In this document: positions 34,884 to 43,676 of the stretch, in pieces | Numbering within the stretch: position 1 is the first letter of the stretch | How the letters are laid out: the number at the start of each line of letters is the position of its first letter | Assembly (NCBI RefSeq): GCF_000719865.1 | Contig: NZ_JOID01000033.1 | Location: 38,877 to 102,876, forward strand | DNA: 64,000 nt | Source: Streptomyces albus subsp. albus | GTDB taxonomy: Bacteria; Actinomycetota; Actinomycetes; Streptomycetales; Streptomycetaceae | Direction of reading: 5' to 3' | Notes under the pieces: model-generated | Databases searched by the model: none | Told to the model about the DNA's origin: nothing | The model's input: the letters and a program-made list of their open reading frames with translations, nothing else | Made by a program: the position numbers and the translations under genes

Positions 34884-35756
34884 TCAGGGCCGCTCGGGGA
34901 CGACGGCCACGGGGCATTCGGCGTGGTGCAGCACGGCGTGGTTGACGATGCCGAGCTGGAGACCGAGGTGTCCCTCGCGCCGGCGCGCGCCCACGACCAG
35001 CAGATCGGCGGTGCGGGAGGCATCCAGGAGGGCCTTGCGCGCGGGGCCCTCGGCGATCTCGTGGGTGATCTCGACCCCGGGGTGCTCGCGCCGCGGCTCC
35101 CGCAGCAGCTCCTCCAGGATCCACTCGGCGCGCTCCTCCTCCGCCTGGCCGGGGCTCCCGGTGAGCAGCGGGTGCCGCATCGGCTCGTGCGGGCGGCGCC
35201 AGGCCCGTACGGCCGTCAGCCCGGCGCCGCGGACCGCGGCCTCGCGGAGGGCGAACCGGGCGGCGGCGGTGCCGTCCGTCTCGTCGCCCGCGCCGAGCAC
35301 GATCCGCCCGCCGGAACCGGCGGGCGCGTGCTCCGCGCCGCGGACCACGACCACCGGGCAGCCGGCGCGGGCCGCCACCGCCAGGCCGACCGAGCCCAGC
35401 AGCAGACCGCCGATGGCGCCCCGGCCGCGGCTGCCGGTGACCAGGAGGGACGCCCTCTCGCCCGCGCGGACCAGGGCGGCCGCCGGGTCCTCGGACACGG
35501 CCTCGGCGGTGACCTCCAGCCGGGGGTTCCGCTTGCGGGCGCGCTCCTCGGCGGCCCCGAGGATCTTCTCGACGGGCAGCGGCTCGGCGAAGCGGGCGGT
35601 GCCCGCGGGGGACTCCGACCCCTCGTACTCACCCCACAGGGAGGCGTGCACGATCCTCAGCGCCGTCCCGTGGCGGGCGGCCTCGTCCACCGCCCAGTCC
35701 AGTGCGGCCAGGCTGTGCTCCGAACCGTCGACACCCACGACCACGGGCAGTTCCAT
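34884..35756 (-). CDS. Tandem universal stress protein (UspA-like) 2
   Basis: 290 residues from ATG 35756. Domain 1 has VVVGVDGSEHSLAALDWAV and the full ATP-binding pattern GSRGRGAIGGLLLGSV. Domain 2 has RIVLGAGDETDGTAAARFAL and GARRREGHLGLQLGIVNHAVLHHAECPVAVV. It heads a probable operon Usp-HAD-GH65 (78-base gap to HAD, then ATGA overlap). Its promoter shares a 180-base divergent region with the cyclic-nucleotide-domain gene, which contains a DosR/DevR-like box. Expression under low oxygen or stationary phase is therefore expected, by analogy. Confidence 0.92.
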   Translation of the reverse strand: MELPVVVGVDGSEHSLAALDWAVDEAARHGTALRIVHASLWGEYEGSESPAGTARFAEPLPVEKILGAAEERARKRNPRLEVTAEAVSEDPAAALVRAGERASLLVTGSRGRGAIGGLLLGSVGLAVAARAGCPVVVVRGAEHAPAGSGGRIVLGAGDETDGTAAARFALREAAVRGAGLTAVRAWRRPHEPMRHPLLTGSPGQAEEERAEWILEELLREPRREHPGVEITHEIAEGPARKALLDASRTADLLVVGARRREGHLGLQLGIVNHAVLHHAECPVAVVPERP

Positions 35757-35854
35757 CGCTCCACCGTCTCCTCTCGCGCCGGCCACCGCGCCGGCCTCGC
35801 GGCTCCACCGTCGCATCCTCCCCTGTTCCCCATCAGGGCGGGACGGCACCCCGA

Positions 35855-35874
35855 TTCGGGGACTTTCGGCCCCG
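35855..35874. promoter_or_regulatory. DosR/DevR (OsdR)-like box in a divergent promoter
   Basis: TTCGGGGACTTTCGGCCCCG at 35855-35874 follows the GGGAC-NNN-GGCCC pattern bound by DosR/DevR-type hypoxia response regulators. It lies 62 bases before the cyclic-nucleotide-domain gene and about 100 bases before the Usp gene. No regulator gene of this type is in the window. Confidence 0.6.
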
Positions 35875-35936
35875 TACGGCGGCGGCCCCGGGGGCGGATC
35901 ATCGTAGGGGGACACCGGAATGCGTGAAGGGAGCGG

Positions 35937-36395
35937 ATGATGACCAACAGGAACGGCGTACTCGCCGCGCTGACGCAGGAGCAGCGCGAGAGGCTGATGG
36001 AGCTGGCCCGGGAGGTCGTCTTCCCGGCCGGGACGCGGATCTTCGAGGAGGGCCGCACGGCCGATCGCTTCTGGCTGATCAAGTCCGGCAGCGTCACGGT
36101 GGACGTGCACGTGCCCGGCCGCCGCTCCCCCGCCGTGGAGACGCTCGGCACCGGCGATCTGCTCGGCTGGTCCTGGCTCATCCCGCCCCGCCGGTGGAAC
36201 TTCGGCGCCGAGGCGCTCAGCCCCGTACGGGCCTACCAGTTCGAGGCGGCCCGGGTGCTGGAGCTGCTGGAGGAGGACCCGGTGCTGGGGCGGGCACTGT
36301 CCACCGCGGTCGCCGGAGTCGTCGCACACCGGCTGACCGCCGCCCGCACCCGGCTGCTCGACCTGTACGCGCCCTACGGCAGCGGCGCCGCCTGA
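35937..36395 (+). CDS. Stand-alone cyclic-nucleotide-binding (CRP-sensor) domain protein
   Basis: 152 residues from ATG 35937 (GGGAG upstream; a second ATG follows directly). The whole protein is one cNMP-binding beta-roll: FPAGTRIFEEGRTADRFWLIKSGSVTVDV, ETLGTGDLLGWSWLIPPRRWNFGAEAL, then the C-helix. There is no helix-turn-helix, so unlike CRP/FNR it cannot bind DNA by itself. The phosphate-binding cassette (usually GExxxxxxxxRxA) reads GDLLGWSWLIPPRRW, so nucleotide binding is doubtful. Similar short proteins accompany Usp genes in actinobacterial dormancy clusters. A perfect hairpin terminator follows. Confidence 0.88.
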   Translation: MMTNRNGVLAALTQEQRERLMELAREVVFPAGTRIFEEGRTADRFWLIKSGSVTVDVHVPGRRSPAVETLGTGDLLGWSWLIPPRRWNFGAEALSPVRAYQFEAARVLELLEEDPVLGRALSTAVAGVVAHRLTAARTRLLDLYAPYGSGAA

Positions 36396-36420
36396 GCCCT
36401 CCGGAGCCCTCCCCCGTCCG

Positions 36421-36450
36421 CGTCCCGCCGCGGCCACCCGCGGCGGGACG
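36421..36450. terminator. Bidirectional terminator
   Basis: Perfect 13-bp inverted repeat (36421-36433 and 36438-36450) with CCAC loop between the convergent cyclic-nucleotide-domain and GH1 genes. Confidence 0.88.
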
Positions 36451-36462
36451 CGGCGTGTCCGG

Positions 36463-37902
36463 CTACCGCCCGGCGCCGCCGGGTGCGCTGCCGGACGCGG
36501 CGCCGTGCCGGGCGCGGTGGTCCGCCATCAGCGACCGGTACCAGTGGTAGCTGTCCTTCGGGGTGCGCTCCAGCGTCTCGTAGTCGACCCGGACGATCCC
36601 GAATCTCCGGTCGTAGCCGAAGGCCCATTCGAAGTTGTCCAGCAGGGACCAGACGAAGTAACCCCGGACGTCCACGCCGGCGGCGATGGTGTCCGCCAGC
36701 ACCCGCAGATGGTCGTGGAGGTACGCGACCCGGTCCGCGTCGTGCACGGCGCCGTCGTCCGCCACGGTGTCGGCCTCCGAGGAGCCGTTCTCCGTGATGA
36801 GGAGGGGCGGCAGGGACGGGTACTCCCGGGTGAGCTCCGTGAGGAGCTCCCGCAGGGCCTCCGGGACGACGGGCCAGCCCATGGTGGTCCGCCGCACGTC
36901 CTCGCGCCAGAGCTCGGCCGCGCCGATGTCCACGGCGGTGCGCGCGGCGGGGTCCGGCTCCGTGTGCGGGGTGTCGCGCACGGTCATCGGGCGGTAGTAG
37001 TTGATGCCGGCGAAGTCGAGCGGCTGCCCGATCAGCTCCAGGTCGCCGTCGAGCCGCCAGGACGGGTCGGCCGCGAGCTCCCCCCAGGTCTCGCGCTCGT
37101 ACCGCGGGTAGCGGCGGGCGAACAGCGGGTCCAGCCAGATGTCGTTGTGGACGGTCCTCGCGCGCCGTACCGCCGCGTGGTCGGCCGGGGTGTCGCTCTC
37201 GGGGACCAGCAGTTCGGGGTTGAGCGTGATGCCGACCTCCCGGGCCCCGGCCTCGCGGAGCGCCCGTACGGCCAGGCCGTGGCCGACCAGCAGGTGGTGG
37301 GCGGCCGCCAGGGCCCCGCGACCCTCCTTCGCGCCGGGCGCGTGCCGGCCCCGGGCGTAGCCGAGGAAGGCGCTGCAGAAGGGCTCGTTAAGGGTCATCC
37401 AGCGGCCGACCCGGTCCCCGAGCCGCCCGGCGACGACGGCCGTGTACTCGGCGAAGAGCTCCGCCGTCTCCCGGACCCGCCAGCCGCCGCGGTCCTCCAG
37501 GGCCTGCGGCAGGTCCCAGTGGTAGAGGGTCGCGCAGGGGGTGATGCCCGCCTCCAGCAGGAGGTCGGTGAGCCGGTCGTAGAAGTCCAGGCCCGCCTTG
37601 TTGACCTCGCCGTCGCCGCCGGGGCGGACCCGCGGCCAGGCGATGGAGAAGCGGTAGCTGTCGACGCCGAGGTCCCGCAGCAGGGCGATGTCCTCGCGGT
37701 AGCGGTGGTAGTGGTCGCAGGCGGTGTCACCGGTGGCGCCGCCCTCGACCTTGCCGGGGGTGCGGCAGTAGGTGTCCCAGATGGACGGCGCGCGGCCGTC
37801 CTCGTCGTGGGCGCCCTCGATCTGGTACGCGGCGGTGGCGGCGCCGAAGCGGAAGTTCGCGGGGAAGCGCGGGAGGGCCCGCGGACTGCCGGTGTCGGTC
37901 AT
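36463..37902 (-). CDS. GH1 beta-glucosidase (paralogue 1)
   Basis: 479 residues. It is a complete GH1 barrel: [15 protein letters not shown], acid/base E173 in TLNEPFCSA, nucleophile E371 in LITENGSSE, and the substrate-binding [20 protein letters not shown]. There is no signal peptide, so it acts on imported cello-oligosaccharides or aryl-glucosides. It lies behind a second GH1 gene and the cebEFG cluster on the same strand, separated by a 196-base leader with a 9-bp tandem array. The ribosome site is weak (no clear GGAG close to the ATG). The substrate is inferred from the neighbourhood. Confidence 0.92.
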   Translation of the reverse strand: MTDTGSPRALPRFPANFRFGAATAAYQIEGAHDEDGRAPSIWDTYCRTPGKVEGGATGDTACDHYHRYREDIALLRDLGVDSYRFSIAWPRVRPGGDGEVNKAGLDFYDRLTDLLLEAGITPCATLYHWDLPQALEDRGGWRVRETAELFAEYTAVVAGRLGDRVGRWMTLNEPFCSAFLGYARGRHAPGAKEGRGALAAAHHLLVGHGLAVRALREAGAREVGITLNPELLVPESDTPADHAAVRRARTVHNDIWLDPLFARRYPRYERETWGELAADPSWRLDGDLELIGQPLDFAGINYYRPMTVRDTPHTEPDPAARTAVDIGAAELWREDVRRTTMGWPVVPEALRELLTELTREYPSLPPLLITENGSSEADTVADDGAVHDADRVAYLHDHLRVLADTIAAGVDVRGYFVWSLLDNFEWAFGYDRRFGIVRVDYETLERTPKDSYHWYRSLMADHRARHGAASGSAPGGAGR

Positions 37903-37920
37903 GGGGAGGGGATGTCCTCT

Positions 37921-37983
37921 CTGTCGTGTCTGTCGTGTCTGTCGTGTCTGTCGTGTCTGTCGTGTCTGTCGTGTCTGTTGTGC
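37921..37983. repeat. 9-bp tandem array upstream of GH1 paralogue 1
   Basis: Six perfect copies of ctgtcgtgt followed by one degenerate copy (ctgttgtgc), in the non-coding leader 19 bases before the GH1 start. Slippage here could alter leader length and expression. Confidence 0.97.
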
Positions 37984-38098
37984 GGAACGCGTGCGGAACC
38001 GGTACGGAGACGGCTCGGGCGGAGACGGCTCATACGGAAGCGGGCTTGTCCGGAAACGGTCCGGGTGCCGGGCGCCGGCGCCCGGTGGGCCGTCCGGA

Positions 38099-39643
38099 CT
38101 ACTCGGAGAGCTGCCCGGGGATCCCCTCGCGAACCGGCCGCCCGGAGATCCGCTCCGGGAGTGGTGCGGAGTTCTGCTCGGGGAACGGCATGGGCGCCTG
38201 CCCGGGCAGCGGGAGGGGGACCTCGTCCGGGAGACGTCCGGTGCGGGCGACCCCGGCGTACCAGCGCGCGCTGGACTTGGGGACGCGGGCCTGGGTCTCG
38301 TAGTCGATGTAGATGGCCCCGACCCGCTTGCCGTAGCCGTAGGTCCACTCGAAGTTGTCGAGCAGCGACCAGAGGTAGTAGCCGCGCACGTCGGCGCCGT
38401 CCTGCAGCGCCCGCAGGACGGCGTCCAGATGGCGGTGGAGGTAGGCGATGCGCTCCGGGTCGTGCACGGTGCCGTCGGGGCCGGGCCGGTCGTCGTACGC
38501 CGCGCCGTTCTCGGCGATCAGCAGCGGCAGGCCGGGGAAGTCGGCGGTGAAGCTCATCAGCAGGTGGTAGAGGCCGGTGGGGTCGACGGGCCAGCCCATG
38601 GCGGTCCGTTCGCCGGACGGCTGGTGGAAGACGACGCCGTCCGCGCCGGGCCAGGGTGAGGCGGGGCGCGCGGTGCCGCGCGCGGTCCGCCCGTCGGGGC
38701 GCGCGGCGGAGACGACGCGGGAGGTGTAGTAGTTGATGCCCAGCGCGTCCAGCGGCTGGTGGATCGCGGCCGTGTCGCCGTCGCGGACGAAGGACCAGTC
38801 GGTGAGCCGCACCGTGTCGGCGAAGAGGTCCTCCGGGTACGCCCCGGCCAGCATCGGGCCGGTGAAGATCCGGTTGCCGACCGCGTCGATGCGCCGGACG
38901 GCCTCCAGGTCCTCCGGCGTCTCGGACAGCGGCCGGACCAGGTGCGGGTTGAGGGTGACGCCGATCTGCGCGGTGGGCGGCAGGGTCTCGCGGAGCACGG
39001 CGACGGCCCGGCCGTGGCCCAGATTGAGGTGGTGCGCGGCGCGGAGGGCGGCCACCGGGTCGGTGCGGCCCGGGGCGTGGGTGCCGGAGCCGTAGCCGAG
39101 GAAGGCGCTGCACCAGGGCTCGTTGAGGGTGGTCCACAGGGAGACCCGGTCGCCGAGGGCCTCCGCGACGATCTGGGCGTAGTCGCCGAAGCGCTCGGCG
39201 GTGGCGCGGCGGGGCCAGCCGCCGACGTTCTCCAGGTCCTGCGGCAGGTCCCAGTGGTAGAGGGTCACCGCGGGCTGGATGTCGTTCGCCAGGAGCTCGT
39301 CGCAGAGCCGCCGGTAGAAGTCGAGACCGCGCTGCACGGCCGGGCCGCGGCCGGTGGGCTGGACCCGGGGCCAGGAGACGGAGAACCGGTAGGCGCCGAT
39401 GCCGAGTTCGCGCATCAGCCGGACGTCCTCCGGCATCCGGTGGTAATGGTCGGCGGCCACGTCGCCGGTGTGGTCGCGGAAGACGTTGCCGGGGGTGTGG
39501 CTGAAGGTGTCCCAGATGGAGGGGGTGCGGCCGTCCTCGGTCGCGGCACCCTCGACCTGGTACGCGGCGGTGGCCGCCCCCCACACGAAGCCCGGCGGGA
39601 AGGAGCGGGCCGAGGCGGCGGACCGGACTTCGTGCGCGGTCAT
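38099..39643 (-). CDS. GH1 beta-glucosidase (paralogue 2)
   Basis: 514 residues, ATG 39643 behind AAGGAG. GH1 motifs: [16 protein letters not shown]175 in [10 protein letters not shown]378 in [31 protein letters not shown]. The nucleophile motif is IAENG rather than the commoner ITENG. A C-terminal tail of about 45 residues rich in proline and glutamate extends past the normal GH1 end. No leader peptide. It sits 400 bases behind cebG, beyond a terminator, so it is probably transcribed separately. No CebR site is visible in front of it. Confidence 0.92.
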   Translation of the reverse strand: MTAHEVRSAASARSFPPGFVWGAATAAYQVEGAATEDGRTPSIWDTFSHTPGNVFRDHTGDVAADHYHRMPEDVRLMRELGIGAYRFSVSWPRVQPTGRGPAVQRGLDFYRRLCDELLANDIQPAVTLYHWDLPQDLENVGGWPRRATAERFGDYAQIVAEALGDRVSLWTTLNEPWCSAFLGYGSGTHAPGRTDPVAALRAAHHLNLGHGRAVAVLRETLPPTAQIGVTLNPHLVRPLSETPEDLEAVRRIDAVGNRIFTGPMLAGAYPEDLFADTVRLTDWSFVRDGDTAAIHQPLDALGINYYTSRVVSAARPDGRTARGTARPASPWPGADGVVFHQPSGERTAMGWPVDPTGLYHLLMSFTADFPGLPLLIAENGAAYDDRPGPDGTVHDPERIAYLHRHLDAVLRALQDGADVRGYYLWSLLDNFEWTYGYGKRVGAIYIDYETQARVPKSSARWYAGVARTGRLPDEVPLPLPGQAPMPFPEQNSAPLPERISGRPVREGIPGQLSE

Positions 39644-39975
39644 GGGAGAGCACTCCTTGGGCTCGGTGCGGACGGCGGGGAGAGGCCCGGGGACCGGTGG
39701 GGGGTGGTGCCCGGATCGGGCGCAGCGGTGGCGGTGCGGAGCGGGAACGGTGCGGTGCGGGTGGTGCCGTGCGGGTCGTACTGCGGTGCGGGTCGTACTG
39801 CGGTGCGGGTCGTGCAGGTGGCGCGGGGGCGTACAAGCGGTGCCGGTGCGGGGCGGGTTGGAACGGGGGGGGACCGGGGACGGCGGGCCGAGGCCCGGAG
39901 AGCGGCGCGGGGACCCGCCGCGGCGAGTCGACGTCACCCCGGCACCCCGTCCGCCCCGTCGCCCCGCCACCAGTC
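39644..39975. other. Intergenic leader of GH1 paralogue 2 with tandem repeats
   Basis: About 330 bases without a gene. Bases 39764-39814 hold three near-identical 17-bp units (gtgcggtgcgggtcgta type). The rest is GTG/CGG-rich low-complexity sequence. The promoter of the GH1 gene must lie here but no clear -35/-10 pair stands out. Confidence 0.45.
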
Positions 39976-40021
39976 AGCGCCGGAGCCACCGCGGTGGTCT
40001 CTCCGCGGGGGCTCCGGCGCT
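39976..40021 (-). terminator. Terminator of the cebEFG operon
   Basis: 12-bp outer stem (agcgccggagcc at 39976-39987, ggctccggcgct at 40010-40021) with an inner CCGCGG dyad, 22 bases past the cebG stop. Confidence 0.8.
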
Positions 40022-40043
40022 CCGGTGTGCGGGCCGGCGCGGG

Positions 40044-40961
40044 TCAGCTCTTGACGGCTCCCGCGGTGATGCCGCCCACCACGTGCTTGCCCAGCAGGGC
40101 GAAGACCGCCAGCAGCGGGATCGTGGCGATCAGCGCACCGGTCAGGACGACCGCGTGGTTGACGGTGTGGTTGCCGGCGCCGAGGCCCGCGAGGGCCACC
40201 TGCAGCGTCGGGTTCCCGTCCGGGGTCAGCGCGATGAACGGCCAGAAGAAGTCGTTCCAGGACTGGACGAAGATGAGCATCCCCAGGACCGCCATCGCCG
40301 GCCGGGCGACGGGGAACACCACATGCCAGATGATGCGCATGCTGTTCGCGCCGTCCATCCGGGCCGCCTCGACGAGTTCCACCGGCAGCGCCTCCAGCAG
40401 GAACTGGCGCATGAAGAAGACACCGAACGCGGCCACCAGGGTGGGCAGGATGACGGACTGCAGCTGGTCGACCCAGCCCAGCTCGGTGATGATCTGGTAG
40501 AGCGGGATCACACTGAGCTGCGGCGGCACGGTCATCGTCGCGATGACGACCGCCAGCAGGATGTTGCGGCCGCGGAACTGCAGCTTGGCGAAGGCGAATC
40601 CGGCCAGGGTGGCGAAGAGCACCGTGCTCATCGCGACCGTGCCCGCCACGATGGTGGTGTTGATCAGCGCCTGGCCCATGTGGACCTGGTTCCAGGCGAT
40701 CTCGAGGTTGGTGAAGAGCTGGTCGCCGGGGAGGAGTGGCGACGGCGCCTGGACGACGCGCTCGCCGGTGTGCGAGGCGGCGACGAGGTTCCAGTACAGC
40801 GGGAAGAGCGAGAAGAACGCCGCCAGCGCGAGCACGATGTAGGTGAGCGGGCCGGCGTGGTTCTGGCCGCCGGCCCGGCCGGCCTTCCCCCCGCGGCGCG
40901 GGACCGGAGCCTTCCGGCGGCCGCCGGCCTCGGCCGGGGCCTTGGTCAGGGCGTGCGTCAT
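40044..40961 (-). CDS. cebG: Cellobiose/cellotriose ABC transporter permease CebG
   Basis: 305 residues and six predicted membrane segments (for example LTYIVLALAAFFSLFPLYWNL and MSTVLFATLAGFAFAKL). The EAA loop contacting the ATPase is EAARMDGANSMRIIWHVVFP. It belongs to the MalG-like group of carbohydrate permeases. Start ATG 40961 overlaps the CebF stop (ATGA). The basic 35-residue N-terminus is cytoplasmic. The assignment to CebG rests on gene order with CebE/CebF, CebR operators and beta-glucosidases. No ATPase gene is nearby; streptomycetes use the shared MsiK. Confidence 0.88.
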   Translation of the reverse strand: MTHALTKAPAEAGGRRKAPVPRRGGKAGRAGGQNHAGPLTYIVLALAAFFSLFPLYWNLVAASHTGERVVQAPSPLLPGDQLFTNLEIAWNQVHMGQALINTTIVAGTVAMSTVLFATLAGFAFAKLQFRGRNILLAVVIATMTVPPQLSVIPLYQIITELGWVDQLQSVILPTLVAAFGVFFMRQFLLEALPVELVEAARMDGANSMRIIWHVVFPVARPAMAVLGMLIFVQSWNDFFWPFIALTPDGNPTLQVALAGLGAGNHTVNHAVVLTGALIATIPLLAVFALLGKHVVGGITAGAVKS

Positions 40962-41962
40962 GAGGAGGCCCCCGTCTTCTTGCGGTTCCTGCGGGAGATG
41001 AGGGCCTGCACCCCGCCGACGAGCAGCAGGAGCAGCAGCATCACCCAGGCGATGGCCGAGGCCTGGCCGAGGGAGCCGGTGACCCAGCCCTTCTCGTACA
41101 TCAGCAGGCTCAGCGTCTGGTACTGGTTGGCGCTGCCGCCGCCGATGCCGAGGCTGCCGCCGAAGATCAGCGGTTCACCGAAGAGCTGGGTGGCGCCGAT
41201 CGTCGAGACGACGACGGTGAAGAGGATCGTCGGACGGATCGACGGGATGGTGACGCTGATGAACTGCCGCCAGCGGGAGGCGCCGTCCAGCGCCGCGGCC
41301 TCGTAGAGGTCGTTCGGCACGGCCTGCATCGCGGCCAGGTAGATCAGGGCGTTGTAGCCGGTCCACCGCCAGGTGACGATGGTGGAGATGGCGATCTGCG
41401 CCGGCCACTTCTCGGTCTCCCAGTTGACCGCGTCGATCCCGAAGAGGCCGAGGAAGCCGTTGATCATGCCGTAGTCGGTGTTGAACAGCTGCGCGAAGAC
41501 GAGCGTCGCGGCGGCGATCGAGGTGGCGTACGGCGCGAGGATCGCGACCCGGTAGAAACCGCGGCCGCGGAGCTTGTAGTTGAGCAGATGCGCCAGACCG
41601 AGCGCCATCAGCAGCTGCGGCACGGTGGAGATGACGCCGATGGTGAAGGTGTTGGCCAGCGCGTTCCAGAAGAAGTCGCTGTCCGTGAGCCCGGTGTAGT
41701 TCTCGAGACCGCGCCACTCCGCCTCGCCGCCGAGCTCCACCCGGTGCAGGGAGAGCCAGCCGGTGTAGATCAGCGGGAAGAGCCCGAAGGCGGCGAAGGT
41801 GAGAAAGAACGGGGCGATGAACGTGTAGGGGGTCGCCTTGACGTCCAGCCGGTAGAGCTTGCTGCGCCAGGCGCTGGGGGCCTTGCGGCGCCGTGCTGGT
41901 CGGGGGGCGGGCGGCGCGGGGGGCGGACTGCCGTCCGCGGCCGCCCGTACGGAGGTAGCCAC
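40958..41962 (-). CDS. cebF: Cellobiose/cellotriose ABC transporter permease CebF
   Basis: 334 residues from GTG 41962 (AAGGACG upstream). A MalF-like permease with membrane spans (YTFIAPFFLTFAAFGLFPLIYTGWLSL, FTIGVISTVPQLLMALGLAHLL, AWVMLLLLLLVGGVQALIS) and EAA loop EAAALDGASRWRQFISVTIPSIRP. It forms the heterodimeric channel with CebG. The gap to cebE is 94 bases and holds no strong terminator, so cebEFG is one operon driven from the CebR-controlled promoter at about 43.65 kb. Confidence 0.88.
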   Translation of the reverse strand: MATSVRAAADGSPPPAPPAPRPARRRKAPSAWRSKLYRLDVKATPYTFIAPFFLTFAAFGLFPLIYTGWLSLHRVELGGEAEWRGLENYTGLTDSDFFWNALANTFTIGVISTVPQLLMALGLAHLLNYKLRGRGFYRVAILAPYATSIAAATLVFAQLFNTDYGMINGFLGLFGIDAVNWETEKWPAQIAISTIVTWRWTGYNALIYLAAMQAVPNDLYEAAALDGASRWRQFISVTIPSIRPTILFTVVVSTIGATQLFGEPLIFGGSLGIGGGSANQYQTLSLLMYEKGWVTGSLGQASAIAWVMLLLLLLVGGVQALISRRNRKKTGASS

Positions 41963-42056
41963 GAGTGGCGTCCTTCCACGGGGATCGGTTCTGACGGTGA
42001 CTCAGGCGTACGGGCCGCCCGCCGGCGCGTGGCCGGGCGGGCGGCCCGCCGTCCCG

Positions 42057-43397
42057 TTACTGATCGATCTTGTCTGCGATCAGGTTCTTCACGTTCTTCC
42101 AGGCCGCGTCCGGGTCCGTCCCGCGCTGCTCGATGTCGAGGATGCCGTTGTCGGTGATGAAGGTCTTCACCTGGCCGTCGTAGCGGCCGATCGGCGCCGG
42201 CTCGATCTTCTGGGCGGCGGCGGAGTAGATCTCGCCGACCGGGGTGTCACCGAAGTAGTCGATCTTGGCGGTCTTGACCTCCTCCGACTCCATGGCCTTC
42301 GTGGTGGACGGCATCAGACCGGCCTTGGCGAAGACCTTGGCCTGCTGCTCCGGAGCGGTCAGCCAGGCCGCGAGCTTGGCGGCCTCCTTGGTGTTCTTGC
42401 CGGCCTTCGGCACGGAGAGGAAGGAACCGCCCCAGTTGGCGGCCACCGGCGGGGCGGCGATGTCCCACTTGCCCTGGTTCTCCGGGCCCGCCTGGTCCTT
42501 GATGATGTTCGTCATCCAGCTCGGGCAGACGACCGTGGCGAACTTGGAGTTCTTGAACGCCGCGTTCCAGGAGCCCTTCTCGTCGAACTGACGCAGCTTG
42601 GCGGTGAGGTCCGCCTCCGCCGCCTCGGACGCCAGGTCCCATGCCTTCTCGACGCCGGAGCTGTTCTCCCAGTCGAGCTGGCCGCGGGAGTTGGAGTACT
42701 GCTCGGGCGAGCTGGAGATCACGGCGTTGAACAGGCCGCTGGCGGAGTCGTGGAAGGCCGTGCCCTCGGGCGCCTTGGCCTTGTACTTCTTGCCCTGCTC
42801 GATGAACTTCTTCCAGTCGCCCTCCCACAGCTTGCCCACCTCCTCGCGGTCGGTCGGCAGACCGGCCTTCTCGAAGAGGTCCTTGCGGTAGCAGATCGCC
42901 ATCGGGCCGATGTCGGTGCCGAGGCCGACGACCTTGTTGTCGGGCGTGGTCGCCTGCTTGATCTTCCAGTCCAGGAAGCTGGCGGTGGAGACGCCGTCCG
43001 CGGTGGCGAGGTCGACGAACTTGCCGGCCATGGCCGGGCTCGTCGCCTCGGCGATGTAGCCGACCTCGATCGCCTGGATGTCGGAGAGGCCGCTGCCCTG
43101 GGAGAGCCGGAGCTTCAGGGTGTCCCAGTACTTCTGACCGTCGGAGACGTTGTTCTCGACGATCTTGATGTTCGGGTTCAGCTTCTCGTACTCGGCGTAG
43201 AGCTTGGCGCCCGTCTTGTTGTCGTAGCCGAACGACCCGAAGGTGCCGACGCGCAGCTCGATCTTGCCGTCGCTGCCGGCCCCGCCTTCGGAGTCGCTGC
43301 TGCATCCGGTGATCAAGACTGCGCAGGTCGCGAGCCCGGCCACCGCCGCTATCGCGGTTCTGCGGCTACGGCCGCGGGTCCTGCTGGAAGTGCGCAT
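42057..43397 (-). CDS. cebE: Cellobiose/cellotriose-binding lipoprotein CebE
   Basis: 446 residues, ATG 43397 behind AAGGAG. A lipoprotein signal (basic n-region, AVLITGC lipobox) gives lipidated C32. The rest is a cluster B extracellular solute-binding protein (IELRVGTFGSFGYDNKTGAKLYAEYEKLNPNI-type opening, TDIGPMAICYRKDLFEKAGLPTD, WLTAPEQQAKVFAKAGLMPST). It captures cello-oligosaccharides outside the membrane and hands them to CebFG. A CebR box lies 221 bases upstream, immediately downstream of a TTGACA promoter. The long 5' leader of about 220 bases is unusual. Confidence 0.88.
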   Translation of the reverse strand: MRTSSRTRGRSRRTAIAAVAGLATCAVLITGCSSDSEGGAGSDGKIELRVGTFGSFGYDNKTGAKLYAEYEKLNPNIKIVENNVSDGQKYWDTLKLRLSQGSGLSDIQAIEVGYIAEATSPAMAGKFVDLATADGVSTASFLDWKIKQATTPDNKVVGLGTDIGPMAICYRKDLFEKAGLPTDREEVGKLWEGDWKKFIEQGKKYKAKAPEGTAFHDSASGLFNAVISSSPEQYSNSRGQLDWENSSGVEKAWDLASEAAEADLTAKLRQFDEKGSWNAAFKNSKFATVVCPSWMTNIIKDQAGPENQGKWDIAAPPVAANWGGSFLSVPKAGKNTKEAAKLAAWLTAPEQQAKVFAKAGLMPSTTKAMESEEVKTAKIDYFGDTPVGEIYSAAAQKIEPAPIGRYDGQVKTFITDNGILDIEQRGTDPDAAWKNVKNLIADKIDQ

Positions 43398-43617
43398 TCC
43401 ACTCTCCTTGTCCAGGTGGATCTCTGGCTGATGCCACGGGACGGTCCGTCCGGGGGCGGCTGGGGCGGCACGCGCGCCGCCGAGACGCCGACCGGCTCGG
43501 ACCACGAGGGGGCTGACCGGCCGGTTCGGGTCCCTTCCGGACCGGCGGCCCTGGTGGTGCTGGACGTCGCCGAGTGCAGGCCTCCCCCCGGAAGGCCCGA
43601 CTCCGCCTGGCGAGGGG

Positions 43618-43631
43618 TGGGAGCGCTCCCA
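43618..43631. promoter_or_regulatory. CebR operator upstream of cebEFG
   Basis: TGGGAGCGCTCCCA, a perfect 14-bp palindrome identical to the known CebR consensus. It starts 40 bases downstream of the cebE -35 hexamer, placing it at or just after the transcription start, where bound repressor would block initiation. Confidence 0.93.
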
Positions 43632-43647
43632 CTCGCGCCATGCCCGA

Positions 43648-43676
43648 AGGCTTGCGCCTCAGCGGGAAAGTGTCAA
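43648..43676 (-). promoter_or_regulatory. Likely cebEFG promoter
   Basis: On the minus strand TTGACA (43676-43671) is followed after 17 bases by AAGCCT (43653-43648), a perfect -35 with a poor -10, directly ahead of the CebR box. Confidence 0.55.

Noticed and set aside
33882-35124. HAD and GH65 considered as one fused protein, as in mycobacteria
   Set aside because: The HAD frame stops at 33882 and GH65 starts at 33885 with ATGA overlap in a different frame; they are separate genes.
37926-38303. Plus-strand frame beginning with a valine/serine run
   Set aside because: The run is simply the 9-bp array translated; the rest is opposite GH1 paralogue 2.
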